From: Sphaeramia orbicularis
Taxonomy: Eukaryota > Chordata > Actinopteri > Kurtiformes > Apogonidae
NCBI RefSeq assembly: GCF_902148855.1
Contig: NC_043964.1
Location: 6,873,602 to 6,937,601 of the forward strand
DNA: 64,000 nt
Reading direction: 5' to 3'
Within the stretch, counting starts at the first letter, position 1; every line of letters begins with the position of its first letter. Below the pieces are notes generated by a model. The model saw only the letters and a list, made by a program, of their open reading frames with translations, did not search any database and was not told the DNA's origin. The translations under genes and the position numbers were made by a program. Of the stretch, positions 1 through 11,599 are shown one piece after another.

Positions 1-1520
1 ACTTCAGACATTTCATGTTCATGTTTGTTCAGGTTATTCATTTTATTGTTACAGGATAGTTTATATGTGGGCGCTTCTATGAAACTGGGTTTATTTTAGT
101 ATCTGTCACTTTTCCATCTTTTTAGACCCAATAATAAAAGGTAAACGTAGACATATTTCCCCCCAGGATGGACCTAATGATGACCCCAGATAAATGCACA
201 AAAAATATCCTCTTACTCTGAGCCATAACATAATTAATAAATTTATAATCAAATATTGGGTCTAAAATAGGACCCAAATATGGACATTAAATCTCCCTAG
301 GTGTCAGTGCATTAGATGTGAAAACTTGTCTGTAAATGGTCTTCTATAGACTCTAAATAAAGACACTGTGTTAAATGTGTCGATCCTAGTGGTTTTTCTG
401 ATCCACATGTGGGTTTTTCATCGATCTCAGTCTCATTCCAGGCTTGGTGTGGAACCCACCGTGTCCACTGGTGTTACATGCAGAACCCAAACATTTAAAC
501 ACATATGAATTGCAAATGATTTTACAACAGCGGTCATTTTTGTCAAACACTCTGCCTTGAATAATTACTTCAATTCCCAAAATGCACCTGTGAGAGAATA
601 AAAAGATGTTTTAAAAAAAATAGCAGGAGGTAATGTTCGTGTCCTTTTGACCGTGTTACATGCAGATTTTTTTCTTGGGAGATCTGATCTGTAATACACA
701 TGTGGAAATGAGACGTTAAAGTAGAATATTGTCGAAATTGCTTTATTTTTCTTCAGTAATGCTTGTTTTTTCCAGTTATTCCTTTTCCTATTATTCACAT
801 CTTTGTTTGGATAGTTTGTAAATGTAAATGTTTTCAATTTTAATGTTATTTTTTGCACTAAAACAAGAGGAGCTGTCATTATTTATAGATTAGTATGTTA
901 TTAGCAGGTAATTGAATATTTACTTCGATTCCCAAAATGCACCAGTGAGAGAATAAAAAGATATTCAAAAAATAGAAGCCCGTAATTTTCGTGTCTTTTT
1001 GACTGCGTTACATGTGGATTTTTGTATAAAAAAATTATATAAAATAATATAAAAATGTGTTTTATCTGAAAAATAGTTTCTCTTTTATCTCAGTAAACAT
1101 TTATTTTTCAAATAGATCCAAAGTTCTTCCAAACCTGCTTCAGAACATTTGTCTACCTCTGGGTTGAATTTTTAGCCCCATGTCCTGTTTTTTGGGACCA
1201 GTTTCAGAAACGAACCCATCTACTTCCTTTCGTCACCACCAGGGAGTGCTCTACGAAGCCACAAATGTCGGCTTATCCGGAAGGAACCAACACACTTACT
1301 AATGAGAACAGTTGGAATCAGTGGAAGTCAGGTTTTATTAGTGCACATCACTCATTCATCACCTTCATGAACCTGCCTTTGTAAACGGATAAAAACTTTT
1401 ATTAAGATCATGTTCCATTTCTGCAAATAACGTCCCAGCACCTGACACACGGACAATTAAAAACACACCCATTCCAACTAATAAATGATTTCATTGCTGA
1501 TTAATTTAAAAGGTGTTACT
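1..1520. repeat. Repeat relics, including a direct repeat of about 105 bp; no gene seen
   Basis: No coding region is supported here. Bases 1-110 and about 680-900 match the interior of the hAT-like family A described below (pieces such as 'caggttattca' and 'tttgcactaaaaca'). A stretch beginning 'acttcaattcccaaaatgc' at about 563-668 recurs at about 918-1022 with few differences, flanking the family A piece at 680-900. The remainder is AT-rich with no recognisable content. Confidence 0.6.
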
Positions 1521-1522
1521 AA

Positions 1523-2072
1523 TGCCGCGTTTCCACTACATGGAACCGGCTTGACTCAACTCGGCTCAACTCGACTCGGGTACCAGGTCCTATTCCTGAA
1601 GACTGTTTCCTTTCCAGGATACTATCGACTTTACAGTACATGGACGTCATAGCAATACGGCGCGTTACTTCCATGTCCTCTGCTCAGAGAGTTGCTGATA
1701 CACTCGCTCGTTGCGTGTTGTCTTGTCAAACTCATGCTGAATTTTTACATCTGAACCTCCTCAACAAACCATGGTGTAGTTTTACAGACTGTCATCATGT
1801 GGATTAACCTACCGCTACATTTACTGTAAACTTCCACATCTGTTTTTTGTAAAACACACAGACAGGACTCTCTGACCAATCAGTGGTCTGCAGTGTTTAC
1901 ACGTCACCTTTTAGTATCTGTTCCCCAGTCTTGGAACCTCGGCGGAGGTGATACCAAAAAACTAGTACCAGGTACCAGATTCCAGGTCCTTTTTCGTTAT
2001 GGAAACGCAAAAAGGCCGAGTTGAGTCAAGTTGAGTCGAGCCGAGCCGATACCACGTAGTGGAAACGCCGCA
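1523..2072. mobile_element. Non-autonomous DNA transposon (MITE) with long terminal inverted repeats
   Basis: The left end reads tgccgcgtttccactac and the right end, read on the other strand, gives tgcggcgtttccactac. The inverted match continues inward through motifs of the ggctcaactcgactcg type for about 60 bases. There is no coding capacity. The flanks are T/A-rich, so the exact target duplication is ambiguous (TA or TWA). A fragment of the same element lies at about 33868-33946. The family name cannot be decided without a library search. Confidence 0.75.
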
Positions 2073-2103
2073 TTATAATTAATCATTGCAGCTTTTGCCA
2101 TTT

Positions 2104-2295
2104 GCGACTCGTGAACCCCAGTGCCATTTGTTCAGATTATGGAACACGTGATACTCTCTGTTCCTCTGAAGTAGCTACAAGTTCTGCAGGCGTGTTCTTT
2201 ACCGAACCAAGAGTTTACGACCTTAAACCTGTTTCTCCAGTTGAAGTAGTTCATGTACTCATCGGGATTGCGGTCGAGGTAAATTAACCTCCCTC
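2104..2295 (-). pseudogene. Duplicated 3' fragment of the fucosyltransferase gene
   Basis: This stretch closely matches bases about 2571-2762, the C-terminal coding end of the FUT9-like gene, in the same orientation about 470 bases away. Shared landmarks include gaccttaaacctgtttctcc and ggtcgaggtaaattaacct. The copy has several substitutions and ends abruptly on its upstream side, so it lacks the catalytic region. It is best read as a partial tandem duplication. It could also be the remnant of a second complete fucosyltransferase copy, since these genes are tandemly amplified in fish. Confidence 0.75.
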
Positions 2296-2576
2296 TCTAA
2301 ATACCATAAGCTCTGGCGTGACATGCAACGCCATTTTACAAGATCAGTCTTCAGAAACAGTTTGACATAATGTTACAAAATTTGGGACAAATGTTCAGAT
2401 GGACTGAAAAGATTTTGGTGGTCTAAGTTCAAAGGTCAAACTCACAGCAGCCTTGTCTATGTCCACTTGGACTCAAGGATGTCCTGATTAGAATTTGGAG
2501 GTTAAAGGTCAAGGTTTTGCCCAGAACTCTTTTTCCATCTTTGTAGATCTACTCGACTCTATCCTTTTACGACTCG

Positions 2577-3656
2577 TTAACCCCAGTACCATTTGTTCAG
2601 ATTATGGAACACGTGGTAACCTCTGTTCCTCTGCAAATAGCTACAAGTTCTGCAGGCGTGTTCATGACCGAACCAAGAGTTTACGACCTTAAACCTGTTT
2701 CTCCAGTTAAAGTAGTTCATGTACTCGTCAGGATTTCGGTCGAGGTAAATTAACCTCTCTGCCAGTTCCTTCGGAGAGGCGAAGTCATTGACATGAATGA
2801 AAGCATCTCCAGGGATGTGGTCCTCGTAGTTTTCCCTGGGAGGACCGAGGACTACGGGGACACTGCCCAGCCTCATGGGGTTGTACAACTTCTCTGTGAT
2901 GTAGTCTTTGTACACAGAGTTTTCAAAGGAGAGGTAGAATTTACAGCTGGAGATGATGGTCGTATAGTCCTGGTCCGTCAAATGATGGCCAAACGGACTT
3001 CCGTAAGTCATAATCTTGATGTAGTTTTTCAGTTTGTTGTAATACTGGACCCTTTCATAATGTTCCTTCCAGTTGCTCACAATCCAGCAAACCAACTTGT
3101 CCTTCGCTGGCACCTTCGAAACCTCATCCTGGGACATCACCGGCACCAAATACCCATAAGGCACTGGGATGTTTGAATCAGAGCGGTAGTTACACGTCAG
3201 GTTGAATAAGTGGTTCAGTGCAGGGATCTGAGATGAGTGCGCCGGTGACTCCATGTTCCACCAAACCCATTTCTGAAAGCAGGGACGTGGTTCATTGGGA
3301 AACCCGTCCAGATTCCTGTTAATGTCTCTGTGGTGGAACAAAACCCCGTGGGCTTGGTGGTACAGAGTCCTGTTGTCCGTCAAAAGACACCTGGTGATGT
3401 TGAAAACACGGCAGCTGAGGTCATGTTTGTGACCAAACGGCCACGTCCAGATCAGTAGGATGGTATCGGGCTCCATCTGGGTCTGGTGTGGTTCTATCTG
3501 GGACTCCTCAGTTCCACGCTCTTCACAAAAACTGAAAGTAGGAAACTTGGTGTCATACTTATAGTATGCACAGAAAATAAGAAAAAATAACAACAGAAAA
3601 GCGTTGGTGAAGACGAAGGGTCGCAGGTAAGTCCACTTGGTGGTTGACGATGACAT
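2577..3656 (-). CDS. fut9-like: Alpha-1,3-fucosyltransferase, FUT9-like (GT10 family)
   Basis: The 359-residue open frame has the length known for vertebrate FUT9. It is predicted to transfer fucose from GDP-fucose in alpha-1,3 linkage to N-acetylglucosamine of lactosamine chains (Lewis x type) in the Golgi. It is a type II membrane protein: a short cytosolic tail, a hydrophobic anchor at about residues 13-32, then a stem and a catalytic domain. The diagnostic GT10 donor-binding motif is clear at about residues 242-272 (FENSVYKDYITEKLYNP followed by GSVPVVLGP). HHRDI and LFNLT are also FUT9-like, as are the paired C-terminal cysteines (HACRTC). N-glycosylation sequons are present (NITR, NRTL, NLTC). 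The coding region is one exon. On the minus strand a splice acceptor (tttccag) lies nine bases before the ATG, which implies a 5' untranslated exon further right. Orthology within the FUT4/7/9 cluster is uncertain. Confidence 0.93.
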   Translation of the reverse strand: MSSSTTKWTYLRPFVFTNAFLLLFFLIFCAYYKYDTKFPTFSFCEERGTEESQIEPHQTQMEPDTILLIWTWPFGHKHDLSCRVFNITRCLLTDNRTLYHQAHGVLFHHRDINRNLDGFPNEPRPCFQKWVWWNMESPAHSSQIPALNHLFNLTCNYRSDSNIPVPYGYLVPVMSQDEVSKVPAKDKLVCWIVSNWKEHYERVQYYNKLKNYIKIMTYGSPFGHHLTDQDYTTIISSCKFYLSFENSVYKDYITEKLYNPMRLGSVPVVLGPPRENYEDHIPGDAFIHVNDFASPKELAERLIYLDRNPDEYMNYFNWRNRFKVVNSWFGHEHACRTCSYLQRNRGYHVFHNLNKWYWG

Positions 3657-3699
3657 GGTTCAGCCCTGGAAACGAGAAGAATGAAACCACATTATAAAC

Positions 3700-4015
3700 C
3701 AGTATATTAACATTCATTCATTTTCTGAACCCATTTTATCCTCACTAGGGTTTCGGTGGTGCTGGAGCCTATCCCCGCTACCTATGGGCAAAGGCAGGGT
3801 TCAACCTAGACGAGTCGCCAGTTCATCATAAAGAGACAAACAACCCCTATCACATCCACACCTATGGGCAGTTTTTTAGGCTGACCAATTAAACCAAGGC
3901 TCTCAAACTCATTTTAGTTCAGGTTCCACATTCAGCCCAATTTGATCTCAGGCGGTCCAAACCATTAAAGTTATAGCATAAAAACCTATAAATAATGACA
4001 ACTCCAAGTTTTTCT
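3700..4015. repeat. Dispersed fish repeat followed by a truncated hAT-like family A end
   Basis: Bases about 3710-3880 (ttcattttctgaaccc, ggtgctggagcctatcccc, ggttcaacctagacgagtcg) are a degenerate copy of a very common teleost interspersed repeat whose class I cannot fix. Bases about 3895-4015 begin aaggctctcaaactcatttt and carry the left part of hAT-like family A. The copy is cut off where the 21-bp array begins. Confidence 0.6.
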
Positions 4016-4105
4016 CTTCCAGAGTTTAGCTGCATAGAACTGAAACACAGAACTGAAACACATAGAACTGAAACACAGCTTCACCTGTTTAGTCCTGACT
4101 CTGGG

Positions 4106-4605
4106 ACCAGCAAAAGACCAGTCCCTGAGGTTCTCAGACCAGTCCATGAGGTTCTCAGACCAGTCCCTGAGGTTCTCAGACCAGTCCCTGAGGTTCTCAG
4201 ACCAGTCCAGGAGGTTCTCAGACCAGTCCCTGAGGTTCTCAGACCAGTCCATGAGGTTCTCAGACCAGTCCATGAGGTTCTCAGACCAGTCCCTGAGGTT
4301 CTCAGACCAGTCCATGAGGTTCTCAGACCAGTCCCTGAGGTTCTCAGACCAGTCCATGAGGTTCTCAGACCAGTCCCTGAGGTTCTCAGACCAGTCCCTG
4401 AGGTTCTCAGACCAGTCCAGGAGGTTCTCAGACCAGTCCCTGAGGTTCTCAGACCAGTCCATGAGGTTCTCAGACCAGTCCCTGAGGTTCTCAGACCAGT
4501 CCATGAGGTTCTCAGACCAGTCCCTGAGGTTCTCAGACCAGTCCCTGAGGTTCTCAGACCAGTCCATGAGGTTCTCAGACCAGTCCCTGAGGTTCTCAGA
4601 CCAGA
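4106..4605. repeat. 21-bp minisatellite, about 24 copies
   Basis: The unit is gaccagtccctgaggttctca, varying mainly at the base after 'gtcc' (c or a) and by 'agg' in place of 'tgagg'. Because 21 is a multiple of three, the array stays open in several frames on both strands and gives artefactual 7-residue periodic proteins. There is no splice or codon evidence that it is translated. Confidence 0.95.
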
Positions 4606-4619
4606 CCATATAATTTTTA

Positions 4620-4737
4620 CTTGTTCCACTGGCAGATATTTTTTTTCTTGAATTAAGCCACAAAAAAAAAAAAAATCTTGAATAAACAAAAAAAAATCTT
4701 GAATTAAGAAAAACAAAACAAAACAAAACTTGAATTA

Positions 4738-4774
<37 letters not shown>

Positions 4775-5480
4775 ACCAACAACAACAATCTTGAATTAAC
4801 CAAAGAAGAAAATATATATTGAACTAAGCAAAAATAATAATTTAAAAAAAATTGAATTAAGCAAAATAAAATCTGGAATTAAGCAAAAATAATAAAAAAA
4901 AATAATAATTATCTTGAATTTAGCAAAACAAAAATCTTGAATTAAGCAATAAAATAAAAATAAAAATATTGAATTAAGCAAAAAAAAAAAAAAAACAAAA
5001 ACTTGAATTAAGCAAAATAAAATAAAATCTTGAATTAAAAAAAGCCTTGAATTAAGCAAAAAAATTGTAAAAAATAAATAAATAAATAAATAAATAAAAA
5101 TCTTGAACTAAGCAAAACTAAGCAAAACAAAATCTGGAATAAAGCATAAATAAATAAATAAATAAATAAATAAATCTTGAATTAAGCAAAAAAAAAAAAA
5201 AATCTTGAGCTAAGCAAAAAAATAATAATCTTGAATGAAGCAAAAAATAAATAAATAAATAAATAAATCTTGAATTAAGGAAAAAAACAAAAGCAAAAAA
5301 AAAAAAATCTTGAATTAAGCAAAAAAAATAAAATATTGAATTAAGCAAAAATAAAAAAAATCTTGAATTAAGCAAAATAAAATATTGAATTAAGCAACAA
5401 TAATAATAATCTTGAATTAAGCAAAAGAAAAAAACAAAAAATCATGAATTAGCAAAAAAATAAAATAAAAATCCTTTGTA
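4620..5480. repeat. AT-rich array of 'cttgaattaagcaaaa' units
   Basis: Dozens of degenerate units of about 18-30 bases follow the motif acttgttccactggcagat. Each consists of 'tcttgaattaagc' plus a variable A run or (aaat)n. The same leading motif starts similar arrays at 6275 and around 32770, so the array appears to derive from the interior of one transposon family. Confidence 0.85.
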
Positions 5481-6103
5481 AAAATGGCTTAAACTGGATC
5501 CACTGGTGCTGGTGGACTGGATGGAAATAGTTGATGAAATTCACAAAATGGACAGATGAACATTTACGCTGAGGCTGTAAACTGAACTGTACAGGCGAAG
5601 ATAAGGGCAAATGTCTTTTTTTGTTTGTTTGTTTGTTTTCTCTTTCTTCTTCTTTCTTTGTATTATGATCCTACTCGTTTTTCCATCTGTCAGACAAATA
5701 ACAAAAATGAAACCTGTGGAAGTTCTGGTCCACAGTGGAACGGATCTGAACTAAAGGGTTCTGGTCCAAATGACACGCCACTGGAGGGACTAGTTCTTCT
5801 TCCGCCTGGGTAAGTGCGTGCTGCGCCACTGACTCTGACTCACTGCCTGTTCTGAGTGAAAAACGGAACAAACTCCAGGGGAAAAAATCAGTCAGTGTGC
5901 ATTTGTTCCAGAGAAACTTCTGAGTGAATGAAAGCGTCAGCGTTTGAAGTGTCACATGTTCAGTATTTTCAGGTTTCACTTTCATTAATACACACGTTTA
6001 TATTTTTAGAACAGTTCTTATTAATTAAACAGTAATTACTCTCATGTCTATGAACTTACGATGATGCTTCTCTGAGGTTTATTAATAAACTCTAAAGCCA
6101 CGC
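5481..6103. other. Intergenic stretch with no recognised feature
   Basis: Mixed-composition sequence. The open frames here are short (under 105 residues), lack any recognisable domain and show no supporting splice signals. I see no gene. Confidence 0.5.
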
Positions 6104-6700
6104 ACTGGAAAAAAAAAATCTAACTCTGACCAAGTGACTCATTTCTAGTCCAAATATCTGATCACATTTAAAATCAGACAGAATCTCCGACAGAGGAAAA
6201 CATTTATAGACAACAGATCTGGAAAATCTGACTTCAACTCATCTGAACAAGATCACCTTCACAGGTTCCACTGGCACATTTTATTTGGCTTGAATTAACT
6301 GTAATTATCTGTAACTGTAACTGTGTGTTGCAACTGTAACTGTAACTCTGTGTTGTAACTGTAATTCTGTGTTGCAACTACAACTGTGTGTTGTAACTGT
6401 AACTATATGTTGTAACTGTAACTGTGTGTTGTAACTGTAACTGTATGTTGCAACTGTAACTGTAATTGTGTGTTGTAAGTGTAACTGTGTGTTGTAACTG
6501 TAACTCTATGTTGTAACTGTGTGTTGTAACTGTAACTGTGTGTTGTAACTGTAACTGTGTGTTGTAACTGTAAGTATATGTTGTAACTGTGTGTTGTAAC
6601 TGTAACTGTGTGTTGTAAGTGTAACTGTGTGTTGTAACTGTAAGTATATGTTGTAATTGTGTGTTGTAACTGTAACTTTGTGTTTTAACTGTAAGGTTAA
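6104..6700. mobile_element. Copy of a CACTGG-ended transposon with an expanded internal repeat
   Basis: It begins cactggaaaaaaaaaatc and runs through ctgaccaagtgact, catttctagtcc and aaatcagacagaatc to gttccactggcacat, the layout of an abundant non-autonomous teleost DNA element. From about 6295 to 6700 it passes into a tandem array of roughly 18-19-base units (gtaactgtaactgtgtgtt). The opposite terminus is not recognisable. Confidence 0.7.
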
Positions 6701-6814
6701 ATACTTTTTTAAATGATTTCAAATACACTTCTTTTTTTTGTTGTTGGGTTTCCAGACATTTAGTGTATTAGTACAAAGTATCGGTATCGGATCAGTATCG
6801 TTGATTCCAGCCTG

Positions 6815-9236
6815 AAATTATCCACTATAAGAAAAAAAAGAGAACAGGCCAAAAATGATCCACTATATATTTTTAAATAACTTTATTTTTAGTGCACTGA
6901 CCTCCACTTCCAGTGGGTTACTTTGTTAGCATTAGCCACATTAGCTGAAGGCTTTAAACATTTTCAGCCTATGCTTTTATTTTTTATGGTAGCCTTAATT
7001 TTAAAGCAAGAGATCTTTAAGGTAAACAGCACCCCCTTAATTGAAAAGGTGGATGATCATATATATATATAGCGGATAATTTTTTGGGCTTTTCACTTTT
7101 TTTTTTTCTTATAGTGGATAATTTTTGGGCTGTTCTCTTTTTTTCTTATAGTGGATAATTTTGGGGCTGTTCTCTTTTTTTTCTTATAGTGGATCATTTT
7201 TTGGGCTGTTCTCTTGTTTTTTCTTATAGTGGATAATTTTTGGGCTGTTCTCTTTTTTTTCTTATAGTGGATCATTTTTTGGGCTGTTCTCTTTTTTTCT
7301 TATAGTGGATCATTTTTTGGGCTGTTCTCTTTTTTTTCTTATAGTGGATTGTTTTTTGGGCTGTTCTCTTTTTTTTCTTATAGTGGATCATTTTTTGGGC
7401 TGTTCTCTTCTTTTTCTTATAGTGGATTGTTTTTTGGGCTGTTCTGTTCTTTTTTTCTTATAGGGGATCATTTTTGGGCTGTTCTCTTCTTTTTCTTATA
7501 GTGGATCATTTTTGGGCTGTTCTCTTTTTTTTCTTACAGTGGATGATTTTTGGGCTGTTCTCTTTTTTTTCTTATAGTGGATCACTTTTTGGGCTGTTCT
7601 CTTTTTTTTCTTATAGTGGATCATTTTTTGGGCTGTTCTCTTTTTTTTCTTATAGTGGATCATTTTTTGGGCTGTTCTCTTTTTTTTTCTTATAGTGGAT
7701 CACTTTTTGGGCTGTTCTGTTCTTTTTCTTATAGTGGATCATTTTTTGGGCTGTTCTGTTCTTTTTCTTATAGTGGATCATTTTTTGGGCTGTTCTCTTT
7801 TTTTTCTTATAGTGGATCATTTTTTGGGCTGTTCTGTTCTTTTTCTTATAGTGGATCATTTTTTGGGCTGTTCTCTTTTTTTTCTTATAGTGGATCATTT
7901 TTTGGGCTGTTCTCTTCTTTTTCTTATAGTGGATCATTTTTTGGGCTGTTCTGTTCTTTTTCTTATAGTGGATCACTTTTTGGGCTGTTCTCTTTTTTTT
8001 CTTATAGTGGATCATTTTTTGGGCTGTTCTGTTCTTTTTCTTATAGTGGATAATTTTTGGGCTGTTCTCTTTTTTTCTTATAGTGGATCATTTTTTGGGC
8101 TGTTCTCTTTTTTTTTCTTATAGTGGATTGTTTTTTGGGCTGTTCTCTTTTTTTCTTATAGTGGATCATTTTTTGGGCTGTTCTGTTTTTTTTCTTATAG
8201 TGGATTGTTTTTTGGGCTGTTCTGTTCTTTTTTTCTTATAGGGGATCATTTTTGGGCTGTTCTCTTTTTTTTTTCTTATAGTGGATCATTTTTGGGCTGT
8301 TCTCTTTTTTTTCTTACAGTGGATGATTTTTGGGCTGTTCTCTTTTTTTTCTTATAGTGGATCACTTTTTGGGCTGTTCTGTTCTTTTTCTTATAGTGGA
8401 TCATTTTTTGGGCTGTTCTGTTCTTTTTCTTATAGTGGATCATTTTTTGGGCTGTTCTCTTTTTTTTCTTATAGTGGATCACTTTTTGGGCTGTTCTCTT
8501 TTTTTTCTTACAGTGGATGATTTTTGGGCTGTTCTCTTTTTTTTCTTATAGTGGATCACTTTTTGGGCTGTTCTGTTCTTTTTCTTATAGTGGATCATTT
8601 TTTGGGCTGTTCTGTTCTTTTTCTTATAGTGGATCATTTTTTGGGCTGTTCTCTTTTTTTTCTTATAGTGGATCATTTTTTGGGCTGTTCTCTTCTTTTT
8701 CTTATAGTGGATCATTTTTTGGGCTGTTCTCTTCTTTTTCTTATAGTGGATCATTTTTTGGGCTGTTCTCTTCTTTTTCTTATAGTGGATCATTTTTTGG
8801 GCTGTTCTGTTCTTTTTCTTATAGTGGATCATTTTTTGGGCTGTTCTGTTCTTTTTCTTATAGTGGATCATTTTTTGGGCTGTTCTCTTCTTTTTCTTAT
8901 AGTGGATCATTTTTTGGGCTGTTCTCTTCTTTTTCTTATAGTGGATCATTTTTTGGGCTGTTCTCTTCTTTTTCTTATAGTGGATCATTTTTTGGGCTGT
9001 TCTCTTCTTTTTCTTATAGTGGATCATTTTTTGGGCTGTTCTCTTCTTTTTCTTTTTGTGGATCATTTTTTTGGCTGTTCTCTTCTTTTCTTATAGTGGA
9101 TCATTTTTTGGGCTGTTCTCTTCTTTTTCTTATAGTGGATCATTTTTTGGGCTGTTCTCTTCTTTTTCTTATAGTGGATCATTTTTTGGGCTGTTCTCTT
9201 CTTTTTCTTATAGTGGATCATTTTTTGGGCTGTTGC
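6815..9236. repeat. 39-bp minisatellite, about 55 copies, with one inverted unit at its left edge
   Basis: From about 7065 to 9236 the unit is 39 bases: cttatagtggatcatttttt then gggctgttctct and a T-rich run. The left part varies in T-run length and in 'gattg/gataa' versus 'gatca'. The right part (8520-9236) is almost perfectly regular. At about 6825-6870 one unit is present in the opposite orientation (tccactataagaaaaaaaag), separated from the array by about 200 bases. The 39-base period keeps several frames open on both strands. The resulting proteins of up to 249 residues are artefacts. Confidence 0.95.
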
Positions 9237-9568
9237 ACCTCTGGGCCACCGTATGAAACTGTCTGAATATGATGGAACAGTTTGACATTGTAAACAACAG
9301 ATCCAGATGAAAATGAGGCGGTTTCAGCGTCAGTTTAATGAGGTCACATGCTCCTTTTATTCCTGTTCGCTGTCAATCATTAACGTCGCAGACAGATCGG
9401 ACTGTGTTTGCTCTGTGTTCGACTGTACATTAACCATCGTGACCTCTGACCTGCAATAAAACAATGACAAAGACGCAGCAGAGCTGATCTGATTAAAACA
9501 GGGATGGAGTGAAAACGCCCACAATGAGAATAAAACTGAAACGGCTGAAGTCTGGAACACATGAAACC
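9237..9568. other. Intergenic stretch with no recognised feature
   Basis: Unique-looking sequence between the 39-bp array and a hAT-like insertion. The short open frames have no domain signature. No gene is called. Confidence 0.5.
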
Positions 9569-9576
9569 CATTAAAC

Positions 9577-10431
9577 CAGGGGTGTCCAACTCATTTTAGT
9601 TCAAGGGCCATATTCAGCTAAATTTGATCTGAAGTGGGCCGGACCAGAAAAATAATAACATAATAACCTATGACAACTCCAAATTTTTGTCTTTGTTTTA
9701 ATGTAAAAAAAACAACCAAAGATTAAATTATGAAAATACTTACTTTTATAAACTATCCAGAAAAAAAAAAACTGAAAAAACTGAAATTTAATTTTAAAAA
9801 AGGTAAGAAAATTTAGTGCAATTTTAACAAAGTCATTCCTCAACTTATTTCTCCATGTACATCATGGATCAGATCTACAAAGACACTAAACACTGAGGAA
9901 CAGGAAGAAAAATAAATCAAATTGCGCTTAATTTTCTTTAGACATTTCAGGTTCTTCATATTTGTTCAGGTTATTCACATTGTAAATGTTTGTAAATGTT
10001 AATATTTTCATAATTTATTGTTATTTTTTGCACTAAAACAAAGGAAAAAAAATAAGTTTTTAATTCTAGATTTTTGTTTTATGCTTAATTCAAGATTTTT
10101 TGCTAAATTTGAGATTTTTTTTTTTGGCTTAATTGAAGTTTTTTTTACTTAATTGAAGATTTTTTTTGGCTTAATTCAAGATTTTTTGCTAAATTTGAGA
10201 TTTTTTTTTTTTTGCTTGATTGTAGATTTTTTTTTTTTTTTTACTTAATTGAAGATTTTTTTTTGGCTTAATTCAAGATTTTTTTCTGAATTCAAGCTTT
10301 TTTTTTTTTTTTTTTTCTTAATTCAATTCAAGACTCTGGAATTTTTGCACTTGGCAAAAACATCCCAGGGGCTTAACTGGACCCTTTGGCGGGCCACATT
10401 TGGCCCCCGGGCCGCATGTTTGACACCCCTG
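9577..10431 (+). mobile_element. Non-autonomous hAT-like element, family A, with perfect 8-bp target duplication
   Basis: The ends are caggggtgtccaactc on the left and gtttgacacccctg on the right, a terminal inverted repeat. The 8-base sequence cattaaac flanks the element on both sides (9569-9576 and 10432-10439), the hallmark of hAT transposition. There is no transposase. The interior from about 10060 to 10320 holds an array of 'cttaattcaagattttttt' units, the reverse complement of the array at 4620-5480. Confidence 0.92.
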
Positions 10432-10440
10432 CATTAAACC

Positions 10441-11099
10441 ACAGGCGTCAAACATGCGGCCCGGGGGCCAAGTCCGGCCCACCAAAGGGTCCAGTCCGGC
10501 CCTGGGGATGAATTTGTGAAATGCAAAAATTACACTAAGATATTAGTAATCCTTTTAGTTCAGGTTCCACATTCAGACCAATTCAATCTCCAGTGGGCAG
10601 GACCAGTCAAATACTATCATAATAATCTATAAATAAGGACAACCCCAAATGTTTCTCTTCGTGAATGTAAATATTTTCATGTATTTACACTAAAACAAAG
10701 TATAATTTCACAAAAAATATGAACAACCTGAAATGTCTCAAGAGCAGTAAATACAATTTTACCAATCTTCTGTCTGTTATTAAATGTTTTGTGTGTTTGT
10801 AGACCCACTGTGACCTGTACGTTATAATGAACGTGGAAATGATAAACTGAGGCAGAATATTGTTAAAATTACACTGATTTTTTCAGTTTGTTCATGTTAA
10901 TCACATCTTTTGAAAGGATAGTTTGTAGATGTAAAAGTTTTCATAATGTAATTTTACTTGTTTTGCTCTAAAACATATAGAAAAGTTTGGAGTTGACATT
11001 ATTTCTATATTATTCTGTTATTATTTGACTGGTTCGGCCCACTGCAGATCAAATTTAGCTGAATGTGGAACTGAACTAAAATGAGTTTGACAGCCCTGC
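10441..11099 (-). mobile_element. Second family A element, inverted and abutting the first
   Basis: It starts acaggcgtcaaacatgcggc and ends gagtttgacagccctgc, the family A sequence in reverse orientation. The flanks attaaacc (left) and tttaaacc (right) agree at 7 of 8 bases. The left flank overlaps the target duplication of the neighbouring element, so the two insertions used nearly the same site. Confidence 0.8.
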
Positions 11100-11302
11100 T
11101 TTAAACCGACCTGGGAAAGAAAGAAAGAACGCATGAAAGTTCACGGTTCTATTCTATTCTATGGTTGAATCCACTCACAGTCATTTGTTTGTTTGTACTT
11201 TGGTCTTTTTAGTGCTTTTCCGTCATCTTTTATCTCTTTGTAAAGTTTCCATAAGTTCAGGATCAAACTTCACTCACAGAAAAAACCTTCCACACTCGAA
11301 CA

Positions 11303-11485
11303 CAACAATAAAACTGTTTTCGTTTATGTGTAGAATCAGCTTAAATAGAAACAATAAAACTGTTTTCGTTTATGTGTAGAATCAGCTTAAATAGAAACAA
11401 TAAAACTGTTTTCGTTTATGTGTAGAATCAGCTTAAATAGAAACAATAAAACTGTTTTCGTTTATGTGTAGAATCAGCTTAAATA
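11303..11485. repeat. 46-bp tandem repeat, about four copies
   Basis: The unit contains aataaaactgttttcgttta and cagcttaaatagaaac. Successive copies start 46 bases apart (11307, 11353, 11399, 11445) and are nearly identical. Confidence 0.9.
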
Positions 11486-11599
11486 TAAACTTTTACAATT
11501 ACTGTCATCACAATTTTACTGTTTTCACAATTTTATTGAACATAAATATGAGACCATATTTACCCAAAAGTAATGAGAATACGTTAGTTAACATTTCAG

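Noticed and set aside
2793-3176. 127-residue plus-strand frame
   Set aside because: Antisense shadow of the fucosyltransferase coding exon.
4106-4605. Long open frames on both strands with a 7-residue period
   Set aside because: They are produced by the 21-bp minisatellite; no start context, splice signal or domain supports them.
7065-9236. Regularly spaced array resembling a CRISPR or a repeat-protein gene
   Set aside because: There are no variable spacers between repeats, the whole unit repeats, and the host is a vertebrate; frames stay open only because the unit is 39 bases.
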